A DNA stretch of 64,000 nucleotides from Bin87 sp963666865 (GCA_963666865.1 OY763072.1:4030001-4094000); one strand, 5' to 3'. Numbered from the stretch's first letter, positions 23,671 through 32,667 are shown. Numbers and translations: made by a program. Notes: a model not told the origin generated them from the sequence alone.

Positions 23671-25764
23671 GGAACAGCCATCGCACTGTTGGAAGCGAAA
23701 CCGGCGGAGTCGGATGCGCTGGTGGGCAAGGAACAAGCCCGGGAGTACGCCAACTCGTTGGGCATTCCGTTGGTGATGCTGTCGAATGGCCGGGAGCATT
23801 ACGTGTGGGACACGCGGGCCGGCAATCCCAAGCGGGCGTTGTCGATTCCGTCACCGGAGATGGTTGCCAGCGTGAGCAGCAGGCCACCAGTGGATCGGGA
23901 GCTACTCTGGACTACGGAAACGGGTAAGTCGTACCTGCGCCGAAAGGCGGAAGGCGACCGGGACTTGCGGCAATACCAGGCGGACGCCATTGCGGCAGTG
24001 CAGCGCGGGGCCGAGAAAGGAGAAACGGCGTTCCTGCTGGAAATGGCGACGGGGACGGGCAAGACGACGGTGGCAGCCGCCCTCTGCTTTCTCTACCTGA
24101 ACACCGGAAACGCGCGACGGATACTGTTCCTGGTTGACCGCATTGAGCTACGGCAACAGGCTGCGCTGGACATCCGCAACGCCATCAATGACCAATACAC
24201 GGTGGCGGCGTATGAGGGCAACGACAATCACGACTGGAATAATACCCGCATCACCGTGGCCACGGTACAATCACTGGAAGCCCTGCACCAGCAGGGAGCG
24301 CCGATACCTGCCGACCATTTTGACCTGATAGTGGCCGACGAAGCGCACCGTTGCATCAGCGGGCCGAACCATCGCCGGCTTTTTGAGATGTTTCAGGCTG
24401 AGAAAATCGGGCTGACGGCGACACCGCGAACATTCGTCACCAACGATCCGGTCGGGGATGATGACAAATCTGCGGCGGCGCGGGAGCAGAGGGCCATCCG
24501 GGATACTTATCTGGCGTTCGGCCTGAACCCGGGCAAGCCGACCTACTCCTACACGATAGAGCAGGGAGCGGCAGACGGGTACCTGGTGCTGCCCACGGCG
24601 GTTGACGTGCGCACGGAAGTAACCGAGGCGCTGATGTCGGAAGAAGGGTACGAGGTGACGATAGCCGATTACGAAAGTGACGAGGGGGAGCAGCAGTTCA
24701 CATACCATATCGGCGACTTCGCCAGGAGTTTCCTGTCGCAGGGAACCAATGTGGAGTTCGCGCGGGTGTACCTTGCGGAGGCGCTGCGGGAACCGGGCAC
24801 GGAGCTAATCGGCAAGGGCATCATATACGCGGTGAGCCAGCGGCACGCGGCGATGTTGACGCAAGCGTTGAACGAAGTGGCGGAGGAGACTTGGCCCGGC
24901 GTGTACCAGTCCGATTTTGCAGTACAGATTACTTCGGAAGTGCGGCACGCCAACGATTACGGCGAGAAGTTCAAGAACAACGCTCTAAACGGCCAGCACC
25001 CGGCGATTGCCGGCTACCAGACTTCCAAGACACGGGTCTGCGTTACGGTGGCGATGATGACTACCGGCTACGATTGCCCTGACTTGTTGAACATCGTCGT
25101 CTGCCGGCCCATCAAGTCGCCTACGGACTTCACGCAAATCAAGGGGCGCGGAACCCGTCGTTACGACTTCCGGGAAAACTATACCGACCCGGTGGTGCGC
25201 CAGCGGATGGAGCCGCAGCCCAAGGACCGGTTCCGAATCATTGACTACTTCGCGGTTTGCGAGTACCACCACGAAGGACACTACTATGAGCCTCGAATCC
25301 CGATACCGCCGGAGCCCAAGCCGGACGACGATGGCGGCGGGAACGGCGAACCGCCACCACCACCCAGAGGCACCTACATACGTCACGGAGATGACGAGGC
25401 GACCAGTCTGACGCGACTGACTTTCCAGAGCGACGCCAGGCGGATAGCGGAGCGCACGGAAGACCTCCGCTACACGTTGCGGCAGGAACAAGAGGCAAGC
25501 AACCGGACCATCGCCGAAGCTTTCGACCGGTATCTGGTTGAGCGGCCGGTCAGCGACGAAGCCGCGTTGGAAAACGTCCGGGCGGTGTTTGAAGCCTACG
25601 CAGCGGATGAGGACGTGCGGCGGATTATCGACAGCAAGGATTTCGGCGCGCTGGAAGGTACTGCGCTGGAGTTTGGGAGATACCGGGATACCCCGGCGGA
25701 GCATCGACAGGCGATACCCGGTTATGTGCGGGAATATTTGCTGAAGGATGAGCAGGCGGCCTGA
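23671..25764 (+). pseudogene. hsdR: type I restriction subunit HsdR, 3' fragment
   Basis: About 697 codons continuing the interrupted gene: ALLEAKPAES supplies the ExK of the nuclease site, then HYVWDTRAG, the helicase P-loop LEMATGTGKTTVAAAL, the DEAH box IVADEAHRC, GLTATP, and the motif VI-like IKGRGTRRYD. It is a superfamily 2 translocase of the EcoEI-like R type. No start codon with a ribosome-binding site precedes the helicase part, so it is probably not made, or only as a nuclease-less helicase. Its stop overlaps the hsdM start (TGATG). Reading frame is otherwise undamaged, so the insertion is recent. Confidence 0.9.
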
Positions 25765-27683
25765 TGACGATACAGAACCAGGATACCAGGGACATCATCA
25801 ACACGGCGCGGGATTTGCTGGTGGGCAAGGTGCCGACCCCCATTGACCAGTGCGAGGAAATCACCCGGGCGTTGATTTACAAGTACATCAGCGCCCTGGA
25901 CCTGGAAAGCGTCGAGATGGGCGGCAATGCCAGGTACTTCACCGGCGACGGTGAGGAACTGCGCTGGGACAAGATGATGGCCCCGGAGCAGACGGCCAAC
26001 AGCATACAGCGGCTGTACACCAGGGGGCTGGAGATGCTGGGCAGTTCGTCGGACATCCCGGGGGCGTTCCAGACCATCTACCGGGACGCTTACCTGCCCT
26101 ACAACGACGCGGTGGTGCTGCGGGACTTTCTGCAAACCATTGACCGTTTCGATACCAGGGACACTGAGCAAATCGGCGACGCTTACGAGATGATGCTGCA
26201 GACCTTCGGGGCGCAGGCGGCGGCGGGGCAGTTCCGCACGCCACGGCACATCATTGATTTCATCGTGGGCATCGTCAATCCGCAGAAGCACGAGACGATA
26301 CTGGACCCGGCCTGCGGCACGGCTGGGTTCCTGGTGTCGGCTTACCAGCACGCCGGGAAGGCTGGCCGGTTAACCGCGCAGGACCGGGCGACGCTGGCGG
26401 AAAATACTGTCGGCTACGACATATCGCCGCAGATGACGCGCATCGCTACGGTGAACCTGTACCTGACGCACCGGCAGGAGCCGAAGGTTGCGGTGTACGA
26501 CACCCTGACCAGCGAAGAGAAGTGGAACGACCACTATGACGTGATTCTGGCCAATCCGCCGTTCATGTCGCCCAAAGGCGGCATCCGGCCCCACGGACGC
26601 TTTTTCACCAACAGCAAGCGCAGCGAGGTGCTGTTTGTGGACTACATCATGGGCCACTTGAACGGGGGCGGCCGCGCCGGCGTTATCGTGCCCGAGGGCG
26701 TCATTTTCCAGAGCCAGCGTGCCCACACCCAACTGCGCCGCCTACTGGTGGAGACCGCGCTGGTCGCCGTAATCTCCCTGCCGGCCGGCGTCTTCCAGCC
26801 CTATTCCGGCGTCAAGACCTCCATCCTGATCCTGGACAAGACGGTAGCCCACCGCGCCGACGGCATCGCCCTCTTCAAGGCGGAAAACGACGGCTACGAC
26901 CTGGGGGCCCAACGCCGCCCCATCGACCGCAACGACCTGCCCACCGTGCAGGCGGAGCTGTCCGAATACCTGCGTCGCCGGCGGGCCGGCGAACCGCTGG
27001 ACGACTTCACGCCGACAACGGGGCTGGTGGTGGCGAAAGCGCGCATTGCCGACGGCGGGGACTACAACCTGAGCGGCGAGCGGTATCGGGAGAATGGCCG
27101 GCGGGATTCGCAATATGAGTGGGTTTCACTTGGCGACATTATTTTGGGAAAGCCGCAGTATGGTTCCGGAGCCAGGAAAGTAAATTACGATGGCGAAGTA
27201 CGTTACGTGCGTATCACCGACATTACCGATTCTGGCGAACTCAAAAGTGATGACGTGGTATCGCCGTCGGTAATTGAACCGGACCGCTTTCTCGAGTCGG
27301 GCGACTTGCTTATTGCGCGCTCGGGTTCAGTCGGACGCACTTATATCCATGATGACGTACCAGGCATTTACCAATACGCCGGCTATTTGATTCGGTTTCG
27401 CATCAATCCAGATATAGCGATTCCTCAGTATGTTTATCACGTCACCAAGTCAGAGCATTGGCGCGAATGGATATTAAGCAACTCAAAAACGGGCACGCTT
27501 ACAAACATCAATGCCAAGCAATACTCAACGTTTCATTTTCCTCTGCCGCCGCTGGAGGTGCAGCGTGAGCTAGTGGCGGAGATTGAGGGATATCAGCGGG
27601 TGATTGATGATGCACACCGGCTGGTTGAGCAGACAGAGGGGGAGATTGTGGCGGCCATCGGGCGAGTGTGGAGCGGTGGGTAA
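25764..27683 (+). CDS. hsdM: type I DNA methyltransferase HsdM fused to one HsdS target-recognition domain
   Basis: A 639-residue fusion. Residues 1-150 are the HsdM N-terminal helical domain; 150-400 are the N6-adenine methyltransferase core with motif I DPACGTAGFLVSAY and motif IV ILANPPFMS; from about 455 a single HsdS target-recognition domain begins (YEWVSLGDIILGKPQYGSG) and ends in LPPLEVQRELVAEIEGYQRVIDDAHRLVEQ, the HsdS coiled-coil spacer. A normal HsdS has two such domains, so two fusion chains would be needed for a bipartite site. With hsdR broken it may now be an orphan methylase. Confidence 0.9.
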   Translation: MTIQNQDTRDIINTARDLLVGKVPTPIDQCEEITRALIYKYISALDLESVEMGGNARYFTGDGEELRWDKMMAPEQTANSIQRLYTRGLEMLGSSSDIPGAFQTIYRDAYLPYNDAVVLRDFLQTIDRFDTRDTEQIGDAYEMMLQTFGAQAAAGQFRTPRHIIDFIVGIVNPQKHETILDPACGTAGFLVSAYQHAGKAGRLTAQDRATLAENTVGYDISPQMTRIATVNLYLTHRQEPKVAVYDTLTSEEKWNDHYDVILANPPFMSPKGGIRPHGRFFTNSKRSEVLFVDYIMGHLNGGGRAGVIVPEGVIFQSQRAHTQLRRLLVETALVAVISLPAGVFQPYSGVKTSILILDKTVAHRADGIALFKAENDGYDLGAQRRPIDRNDLPTVQAELSEYLRRRRAGEPLDDFTPTTGLVVAKARIADGGDYNLSGERYRENGRRDSQYEWVSLGDIILGKPQYGSGARKVNYDGEVRYVRITDITDSGELKSDDVVSPSVIEPDRFLESGDLLIARSGSVGRTYIHDDVPGIYQYAGYLIRFRINPDIAIPQYVYHVTKSEHWREWILSNSKTGTLTNINAKQYSTFHFPLPPLEVQRELVAEIEGYQRVIDDAHRLVEQTEGEIVAAIGRVWSGG

Positions 27684-27685
27684 TA

Positions 27686-27790
27686 GTCAGAATCAGGATT
27701 TTGAGGATTAGCGGATTGTCAGGATTAGGCACTTCCGCATCAGCCGTGCAATCCTGCTAATCCCATAATCCGGCAAATCCTGATTCTGAT
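27686..27790. repeat. CAGAATCAGGATT repeat, copy 1
   Basis: About 105 bp with inverted ends (GTCAGAATCAGGATT ... AATCCTGATTCTGA) and inner GGATTAG / CTAATCC units. Nearly identical to copy 2 at 27841. Starts two bases after the hsdM stop. Confidence 0.9.
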
Positions 27791-27840
27791 ATTCTCAACA
27801 GGAAGCGCTGATAGCAGCCCGCATCACGGCGGCGGAAACC

Positions 27841-27945
27841 GTCAGAATCAGGATTTTGAGGATTAGCGGATTGTCAGGATTAGGCACTTCCGCATCAGCC
27901 GTGCAATCCTGCTAATCCCATAATCCGGCAAATCCTGATTCTGAC
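27841..27945. repeat. CAGAATCAGGATT repeat, copy 2
   Basis: Almost base-for-base the same as copy 1. The 50 bp between them can be read as EALIAARITAAE, which looks like an HsdS/HsdM tail remnant. Confidence 0.9.
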
Positions 27946-27972
27946 GACACAGTGCCAAAAGGCAGCGCTCTT

Positions 27973-28365
27973 ATGGTCAACGACGATCTCACCTACCGGA
28001 TAATCGGCTGTGCTATGAAGGTTCACCGCACCCTGGGCGCCGGTTTTCAGGAGGTAATCTACCAACGCGCTCTCGCTATTGAAATGGGGCGCGCCGGTAT
28101 CGACTTCGGACGGGAAGTCGAACGGCCCATATTCTATGCTGGAGTGGAAATAGGTTCGAGGCGAGCGGACTTCATCGTCGGCAATCGCGTCGTAGTCGAA
28201 CTGAAAGCCCTGACTGCATTGGAGAATGTGCATCTGGCCCAGGTGAAAAACTACGTGGTCGCCTACGGCCTTGAGTTGGGCCTTCTGTTGAACTTTGGCG
28301 CACAAAGCCTGGAATACCGGCGAATATATGGCGGCAACCGTCAGAATCAGGATTTTGAAGATTAG
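27973..28365 (+). CDS. GxxExxY family protein
   Basis: A 130-residue GxxExxY protein: RIIGCAMKVHRTLGAGFQEVIYQRAL carries the signature GAGFQEVIY; later PIFYAGVEIGSRRADFIVGNRVVVELKAL (in parts: RRADFIV, VVVELKA) resembles a PD-(D/E)XK core. Role is unknown, although the fold suggests a nuclease. GTG at 27952 is an alternative start. Its last nine codons (NRQNQDFED) lie inside repeat copy 3, so the gene sits between two repeat copies like a cassette. Confidence 0.85.
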   Translation: MVNDDLTYRIIGCAMKVHRTLGAGFQEVIYQRALAIEMGRAGIDFGREVERPIFYAGVEIGSRRADFIVGNRVVVELKALTALENVHLAQVKNYVVAYGLELGLLLNFGAQSLEYRRIYGGNRQNQDFED

Positions 28366-28444
28366 GGGATTACTAGGATTAGGTACTTCCGCCACCGCCG
28401 TCCAATCCTAAAAATCCCATAATCCGCTAAATCCTGATTCAGAC
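28340..28444. repeat. CAGAATCAGGATT repeat, copy 3 (diverged)
   Basis: Same overall plan as copies 1 and 2 with about a dozen differences. It supplies the C-terminus and stop of the GxxExxY gene. Confidence 0.88.
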
Positions 28445-28447
28445 ACC

Positions 28448-28588
28448 CTACCGCCCCTGACGGTGCAGCAAGCCATCGTCTCTGAGATAGAAGCCGAGCG
28501 GGCGTTGGTGTCGGCGAACCGCGAGTTGGCGGCGCGGATAGAGGGGCGCATCGCGGCGGCGGTGGGGCGGGTGTGGGGCAGTTCGTAA
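28448..28588 (+). pseudogene. HsdS C-terminal remnant 1
   Basis: In frame LPPLTVQQAIVSEIEAERA, then LVSANRELAARIEGRIAAAVGRVWGSS and a stop. This is the spacer-helix end of an HsdS subunit with no domain before it: repeat copy 3 abuts it. A start codon is lacking. Near copies recur at 30,395 and 30,676. Confidence 0.75.
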
Positions 28589-28603
28589 GGAAAACGCCCC
28601 GGT

Positions 28604-28633
28604 TTGGCCTCTCCTGCCTAGCGGTTTTATAAT
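28604..28633 (+). promoter_or_regulatory. promoter of the ImmA/IrrE gene
   Basis: TTGGCC (28604-28609), 18-nt spacer, TATAAT (28628-28633); the ATG is at 28673. Confidence 0.45.
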
Positions 28634-28672
28634 GCCGGCATCCTGAGGTAACGCCTAGGCGGGTGCACCACG

Positions 28673-29875
28673 ATGCCCAGAGTCAACCCGGAAATACTGG
28701 TTTGGGCGCGGGAGACAGCCGGGCTTACTCAAGAGGAAGCGGCCCGAAGGAACCAAAGCCTGCGCGACACCCGCAATGCGTCGGCAGTTGACCGGCTCAA
28801 CGCCCTCGAATACGGCTTGGATGAGCCGTCCCGGTCGGTTCTGGCCGAAATGGCCCGGGTGTACAACCGGCCGCTGCTTACGTTCTATTTGCCCGATCCG
28901 CCGGCAAAAGGGGATCGCGGAGCGGACTTTCGCGTGCTGCCGGCCGAACACTCGGCAACTGACGAAGCGCGGTTGGATGCCCTGCTCCGGGACGTGAGCG
29001 CCCGGCAGAGCATGGTCCGGGCGGTTCTGGAGGATATGGACGAGGCAAGGCCTCTGGCCTTCGTCGGATCGCATCGCCGGGAAGACGGGGCGGCGGCAGT
29101 TCTGGCGTCGCTGCGGGCACTGCTGGACGTTGACTTGGCGGATTTTCGCCGGCAACGAACTCCCACGGCGGCCTTCGGGCTGTTGCGGGTCGGAGCGGAA
29201 AACGCCGGCGTTTTCGTGCTGCTTAAAGGCAACTTGGGCACTCACCACACCGACATCGACACCGACGTTTTCCGAGGTTTTACCATTGCGGATGATGTTG
29301 CCCCCTTTGTAATAATCAACCACCATGATGCCAGGCCGGCATGGTCATTCACTCTGCTCCACGAGCTGACTCACTTGATTCTGGGCCAGACCGGAGTTAG
29401 CGGTGCGCAGGTCGCTAACGACATTGAAAGGTTCTGTAACGACATCGCCAGCGAGTTTTTGCTGCCTCAGGAGGAAAGTGGCGATCTGGAGTTTGCCGAC
29501 GATGTTTCCTTTGAGGAAGTAGTTGCCCGCATTAATCGGTTTTCGGATGATCTGAACGTAAGCCGGACGATGGTTGCGTACAAGTCATGGCGTGTCGGCG
29601 GCATCGAAAGGCACACTTTCAACCGCCTGAATAGATTGTTTCGCAGCGAATGGCTGGCAGAACGTGAAGAGCGGCGCGAACAAGCCCGTCAGGGAGAGCG
29701 AACGCGTCCCGTCAGCCCCTACATTACCGGTCGGTATCGACTTGGTTCGGCGCTGGTTGGCTTGGTAAGGCGCGCGATAAGTTCCGGCGACTTGACCACA
29801 TCCAAAGCGGCTAAAGTCCTGGGAGTGAAACCGTCCCAAGTTGGCTCGCTGTTTGATACCGGCGGCGCGTTGTAG
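28673..29875 (+). CDS. XRE-family regulator with ImmA/IrrE metallopeptidase domain
   Basis: A 400-residue protein. Residues 5-80 are a Cro/C1-type helix-turn-helix (ILVWARETAGLTQEEAARR); residues 170-290 are an IrrE-type zinc peptidase with the HELTH active site (FTLLHELTHLILGQTG) and a distal SEFLLPQEE. Such proteins cleave repressors or act as antitoxins. The downstream PIN-like DUF4411 gene begins eight bases after its stop, and this pairing recurs as a TA-like module. It probably regulates or neutralises that partner. Confidence 0.88.
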   Translation: MPRVNPEILVWARETAGLTQEEAARRNQSLRDTRNASAVDRLNALEYGLDEPSRSVLAEMARVYNRPLLTFYLPDPPAKGDRGADFRVLPAEHSATDEARLDALLRDVSARQSMVRAVLEDMDEARPLAFVGSHRREDGAAAVLASLRALLDVDLADFRRQRTPTAAFGLLRVGAENAGVFVLLKGNLGTHHTDIDTDVFRGFTIADDVAPFVIINHHDARPAWSFTLLHELTHLILGQTGVSGAQVANDIERFCNDIASEFLLPQEESGDLEFADDVSFEEVVARINRFSDDLNVSRTMVAYKSWRVGGIERHTFNRLNRLFRSEWLAEREERREQARQGERTRPVSPYITGRYRLGSALVGLVRRAISSGDLTTSKAAKVLGVKPSQVGSLFDTGGAL

Positions 29876-29883
29876 GGGAATCC

Positions 29884-30381
29884 ATGCTCGACCTCCTCGA
29901 CGCAAATATCCTTATCGACGCGAACCGCGACTATTATCCTATGGACCGTGTTCCCGAGTTCTGGGATTGGCTGGCGGCCATGGGCCAACAGGGTTTGGTA
30001 AAAGTCCCGCGGGAAGTCTATGACAAAGTTACCCAAGCCGATGACGCGCTGTCGCGCTGGCTGAAGGAACATCGGGAATCTCTTCTGCTTGACGAGGTGG
30101 TAGACAGCGATTTGATACGCCGCGTGATAAGCGAAGGTTACGCTCCTGACCTGAACGATGTTGAGACCGAGCAGCTGAACGAAGACCCCTTTTTGGCCGC
30201 ATACGCCCTGGCAGACCCTGGGCAGCGCCGAGTGGTCTCTACCGAGCGTTCTCGGCCCAGGGCAACGCGCGCCAACCGCAAGATTCCTGATGTGTGCCGC
30301 GATTTCGGCATACCATGCCATGACACGTTCAGATTCATCCGGGAACTGGACTTCCGAACTGACTGGCGCGCGCAGCAGTAG
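29884..30381 (+). CDS. DUF4411 family protein, PIN-like toxin
   Basis: A 165-residue protein that starts MLDLLDANILIDANRDYYPMD (given in parts: LLDANILIDA) with the PIN-fold first Asp, later NEDPFLAAYALA and VVSTERSRPRATRANRKIPDVC, typical of DUF4411. It is predicted to be a PIN-type nuclease toxin. Coupled to the ImmA/IrrE-XRE gene upstream (gap 8 bp). Confidence 0.85.
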   Translation: MLDLLDANILIDANRDYYPMDRVPEFWDWLAAMGQQGLVKVPREVYDKVTQADDALSRWLKEHRESLLLDEVVDSDLIRRVISEGYAPDLNDVETEQLNEDPFLAAYALADPGQRRVVSTERSRPRATRANRKIPDVCRDFGIPCHDTFRFIRELDFRTDWRAQQ

Positions 30382-30394
30382 AACAATAGCGTAA

Positions 30395-30440
30395 ACGGAG
30401 CGGGCGTTGGTATCGGCCAACCGTGAGCTGATTGAGCGGC
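30395..30440 (+). pseudogene. HsdS C-terminal remnant 2
   Basis: GAGCGGGCGTTGGTATCGG and the next bases read ERALVSANRELIERLG, matching the other HsdS tail remnants. It is directly joined to the start of the small gene at 30449. Confidence 0.65.
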
Positions 30441-30448
30441 TAGGACGA

Positions 30449-30655
30449 ATGAACATGAAAAACGTGAACAACTTTCCACCCGGCTGGGACGAGGAGCGTG
30501 TCCGACGTCTTATCCACCAGTACGAATCTCAGACCGAAGCGGAAGCGATAGCGGAGGACGAAGCCGCCTTCGCAATATCGTGGGATGAGAGACAGGCGCT
30601 CCGGGCCGAGTTGGGTCTGCCGGCCGAACCTCTGCCGGCGAAGACCGCCGAATAA
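30449..30655 (+). CDS. small acidic protein, antitoxin-like
   Basis: A 68-residue protein MNMKNVNNFPPGWDEERV, then RRLIHQYESQTEAEAIAEDEAAF. The FPPGWDE...YESQTEEEA pattern is one I associate with small stand-alone antitoxin-like proteins, though without a named family. The frame is open from 30407 through the HsdS-tail remnant. No toxin gene lies immediately next to it. Confidence 0.6.
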   Translation: MNMKNVNNFPPGWDEERVRRLIHQYESQTEAEAIAEDEAAFAISWDERQALRAELGLPAEPLPAKTAE

Positions 30656-30675
30656 ACCGGGTTCGCAGCCATAGC

Positions 30676-30813
30676 ATCCCGCCCCTCCCCACCCAACAAG
30701 CCATCGTCGCCGAGATAGAGGCGGAGCGGCCGTTGGTGTCGGCGAACCGGGAGTTGGCGGCGTGGATGGAGGGACGCATCGCGGCGGCGGTGGGGCGGGT
30801 TTGGTATGATTAG
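30676..30813 (+). pseudogene. HsdS C-terminal remnant 3
   Basis: In frame PPLPTQQAIVAEIEAERPL, then VSANRELAAWMEGRIAAAVGRVWYD, then stop. It lacks any start or domain upstream. At DNA level it is very like remnant 1 (shared CGCATCGCGGCGGCGGTGGG). Confidence 0.75.
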
Positions 30814-30854
30814 GCTGAACTGCCGGTCAATTGAGCTACCCGGAGGGAACTGCC

Positions 30855-31499
30855 ATGACGACATCCGCCGCTAACCCGGTCCATACTGACCATGCAGCCC
30901 AGGCCGGCAAGGACCGGGAGTACGAAGTGCTGCTGGTTACTCACCCTGATGACGAAGGCTACGCCGTGCTGTGCCCTACGCTGGGTTGCGCCAGCCAGGG
31001 CGACACCCGGGAAGAAGCCCTAGAGATGATTGCCGACGCCATCGCAATGTGGCTGGACAGCTACGCCGAAAATAGCCTGGAACCGCCTTTTACTCCCGAG
31101 GCCATGGCGCCCACCGTCGCTGAATACCAGGCCGAGGGCTATGGCATCGAAATAGCCACTGTCCTTCCGGCGGATTGGGACGCCATAATCGCCAAATGCA
31201 ACGCCGCCATTGACCGCAATCCCAATGACGCCAAAGCGTACTTGGAGCGAGGCGGCACTTATCTCAACAAAAGGGAATACGACCGAGCCATCGCCGATTA
31301 CACCACCGTCATATCCCTTATCCCCGACGACGCGGAAGCTTATTGCAGGCGAGGCGACGCCTACCGAAGCAGTGGGAAATATAATCGAGCTATCGCCGAT
31401 TATGACGCCACACTGCGACGCGATCCGTATTACGAAATTGCCTACGTCAACCTGGAAATGGCTTACGTTGAGCTATGGGAACGGGGGAAGAGCGTCTGA
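30855..31499 (+). CDS. HicB-like antitoxin domain fused to TPR repeats
   Basis: A 214-residue protein. Residues 20-75 match HicB (YEVLLVTHPDDEGYAVLCPTLGC, then DTREEALEMIADAIAMWLDS, in parts). Residues 110-210 are TPR repeats: AYLERGGTYLNKREYDRAIADYTTVI, AYCRRGDAYRSSGKYNRAIADYDATL. GGAGG precedes ATG 30855. The stop overlaps the HicA start by one base. A HicB with a TPR extension is not an arrangement I know; the TPR may bring another partner or chaperone. Confidence 0.82.
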   Translation: MTTSAANPVHTDHAAQAGKDREYEVLLVTHPDDEGYAVLCPTLGCASQGDTREEALEMIADAIAMWLDSYAENSLEPPFTPEAMAPTVAEYQAEGYGIEIATVLPADWDAIIAKCNAAIDRNPNDAKAYLERGGTYLNKREYDRAIADYTTVISLIPDDAEAYCRRGDAYRSSGKYNRAIADYDATLRRDPYYEIAYVNLEMAYVELWERGKSV

Positions 31500-31696
31500 T
31501 GCCGCCTCGCGTACCAGGTTTTAGCATCGCAGACGTTCTGCGCGCCTTCCACAACGACGGGTGGCAAATCGGAGAAGGCGGCAAGCATACGAAGGCAGAA
31601 AAGGGTGGTCGGTCAGTACCTATCCCACGACATCATGGTAGAGACATTCCCCCTAACACCATGGGCAGGATCATGTGCAAGCCGGCTGGACGGTAA
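31499..31696 (+). CDS. hicA: HicA-type toxin
   Basis: A 65-residue HicA-like protein: VLRAFHNDGWQIGEGGKHTKAEKG with the catalytic His in GGKHTK, then VPIPRHHGRDIPPNTMGRIMC. It is short but complete for the family. It is translated by stop-start overlap (TGATG) after the HicB-TPR gene, the antitoxin-first order. Confidence 0.8.
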   Translation: MPPRVPGFSIADVLRAFHNDGWQIGEGGKHTKAEKGGRSVPIPRHHGRDIPPNTMGRIMCKPAGR

Positions 31697-31791
31697 GTGA
31701 ATTCCGCAACCTGGCCCGTGGCCGCAACCGCGACGGCAGCCGTCGCAACCGCTGAATACCCCTCAAGACTGGCACAACGGAGACAATCAAA

Positions 31792-32607
31792 ATGTCCGGC
31801 ATCTGGCCCAACGACACCCAATGCGTCGCCCTCATCACCTTCGATGTGGACGGTATCACCTCCTGGCTGAACCGCAACCCCGATTTCATCAACTACCCCA
31901 GCCTGCTTTCCATGGCCGAATACGGCCCCAGCGTCGCCACACCGCGCATCCTGGATATGCTGGACGCCCAGGGCATTCCGGGCAGTTTCTACATCCCCGG
32001 CATGGTTGCCGAAACCCATCCCGACCTGGTGCGCGAAATCGCCGGTCGCGGTCACGAGGTGGCCCACCACGGTTACATCCACGAACCGCCGGCTACCATG
32101 ACGCCGGAGCAGGAGGAAGAGGTCCTCATCAAGGGCATCGGCATCCTGGGCGACCTCACCGGCGCGGCGCCCGTCGGCTATCGCTCGCCAAGCTGGGAAC
32201 TCAGCCCCGTTTCCCTGGACCTGCTGGCCAAGCACAACTTCCGCTACGACAGCAGCCTCATGGGCGACGACGCTCCCTACTTCGTCTCCGGCGGCGACCC
32301 GCCCCGGCGCATGGTGGAGCTGCCCATCCATTGGCTATTGGACGACGCGCCCCACTTCGCCTACGCGCCGTCGGCCAACCGCCTCGGCCCCATGCGCAAC
32401 CCCGACGAGGTGTTCGACAGCTGGGCCGCCGAGTTTCGTGGCCTCTACCGCTACGGTCGCTGCTTCAACCTCACCATGCACCCCCAGTACATCGGTCGCC
32501 CCGGCCGCCTGCTGATGCTGGAACGGCTGATTGAATACATCAAGACCTTCCCCGGCGTGCGGTTCATGCGATCCGTGGACGTCGCCGAGATGTGGGCCAA
32601 CTCGTAG
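31792..32607 (+). CDS. polysaccharide deacetylase family protein (PuuE-like)
   Basis: A 271-residue NodB-fold hydrolase: ALITFDVDGITSW with the catalytic Asp, GREVAHHGYIHE-type metal site (GHEVAHHGYIHEPP), GYRSPSWELSP, and LTMHPQYIGRPGRL near the end. Members deacetylate N-acetyl sugars or hydrolyse allantoin/cyclic amides. Placed before nitrile hydratase-like genes, so an amide substrate is possible. The stop codon TAG is supplied by a GTAGGGGCG palindromic repeat. Confidence 0.88.
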   Translation: MSGIWPNDTQCVALITFDVDGITSWLNRNPDFINYPSLLSMAEYGPSVATPRILDMLDAQGIPGSFYIPGMVAETHPDLVREIAGRGHEVAHHGYIHEPPATMTPEQEEEVLIKGIGILGDLTGAAPVGYRSPSWELSPVSLDLLAKHNFRYDSSLMGDDAPYFVSGGDPPRRMVELPIHWLLDDAPHFAYAPSANRLGPMRNPDEVFDSWAAEFRGLYRYGRCFNLTMHPQYIGRPGRLLMLERLIEYIKTFPGVRFMRSVDVAEMWANS

Positions 32608-32631
32608 GGGCGAGGCATGCCTCGCCCCTAC
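32604..32631. repeat. GTAGGGGCG palindromic repeat, copy 2
   Basis: GTAGGGGCGAGGCATGCCTCGCCCCTAC-type palindrome (28 bp, perfect symmetry); overlaps the deacetylase stop codon. Confidence 0.85.
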
Positions 32632-32667
32632 TTTCCAACAAACGCCGCATCAGGAGTAATTCACACC

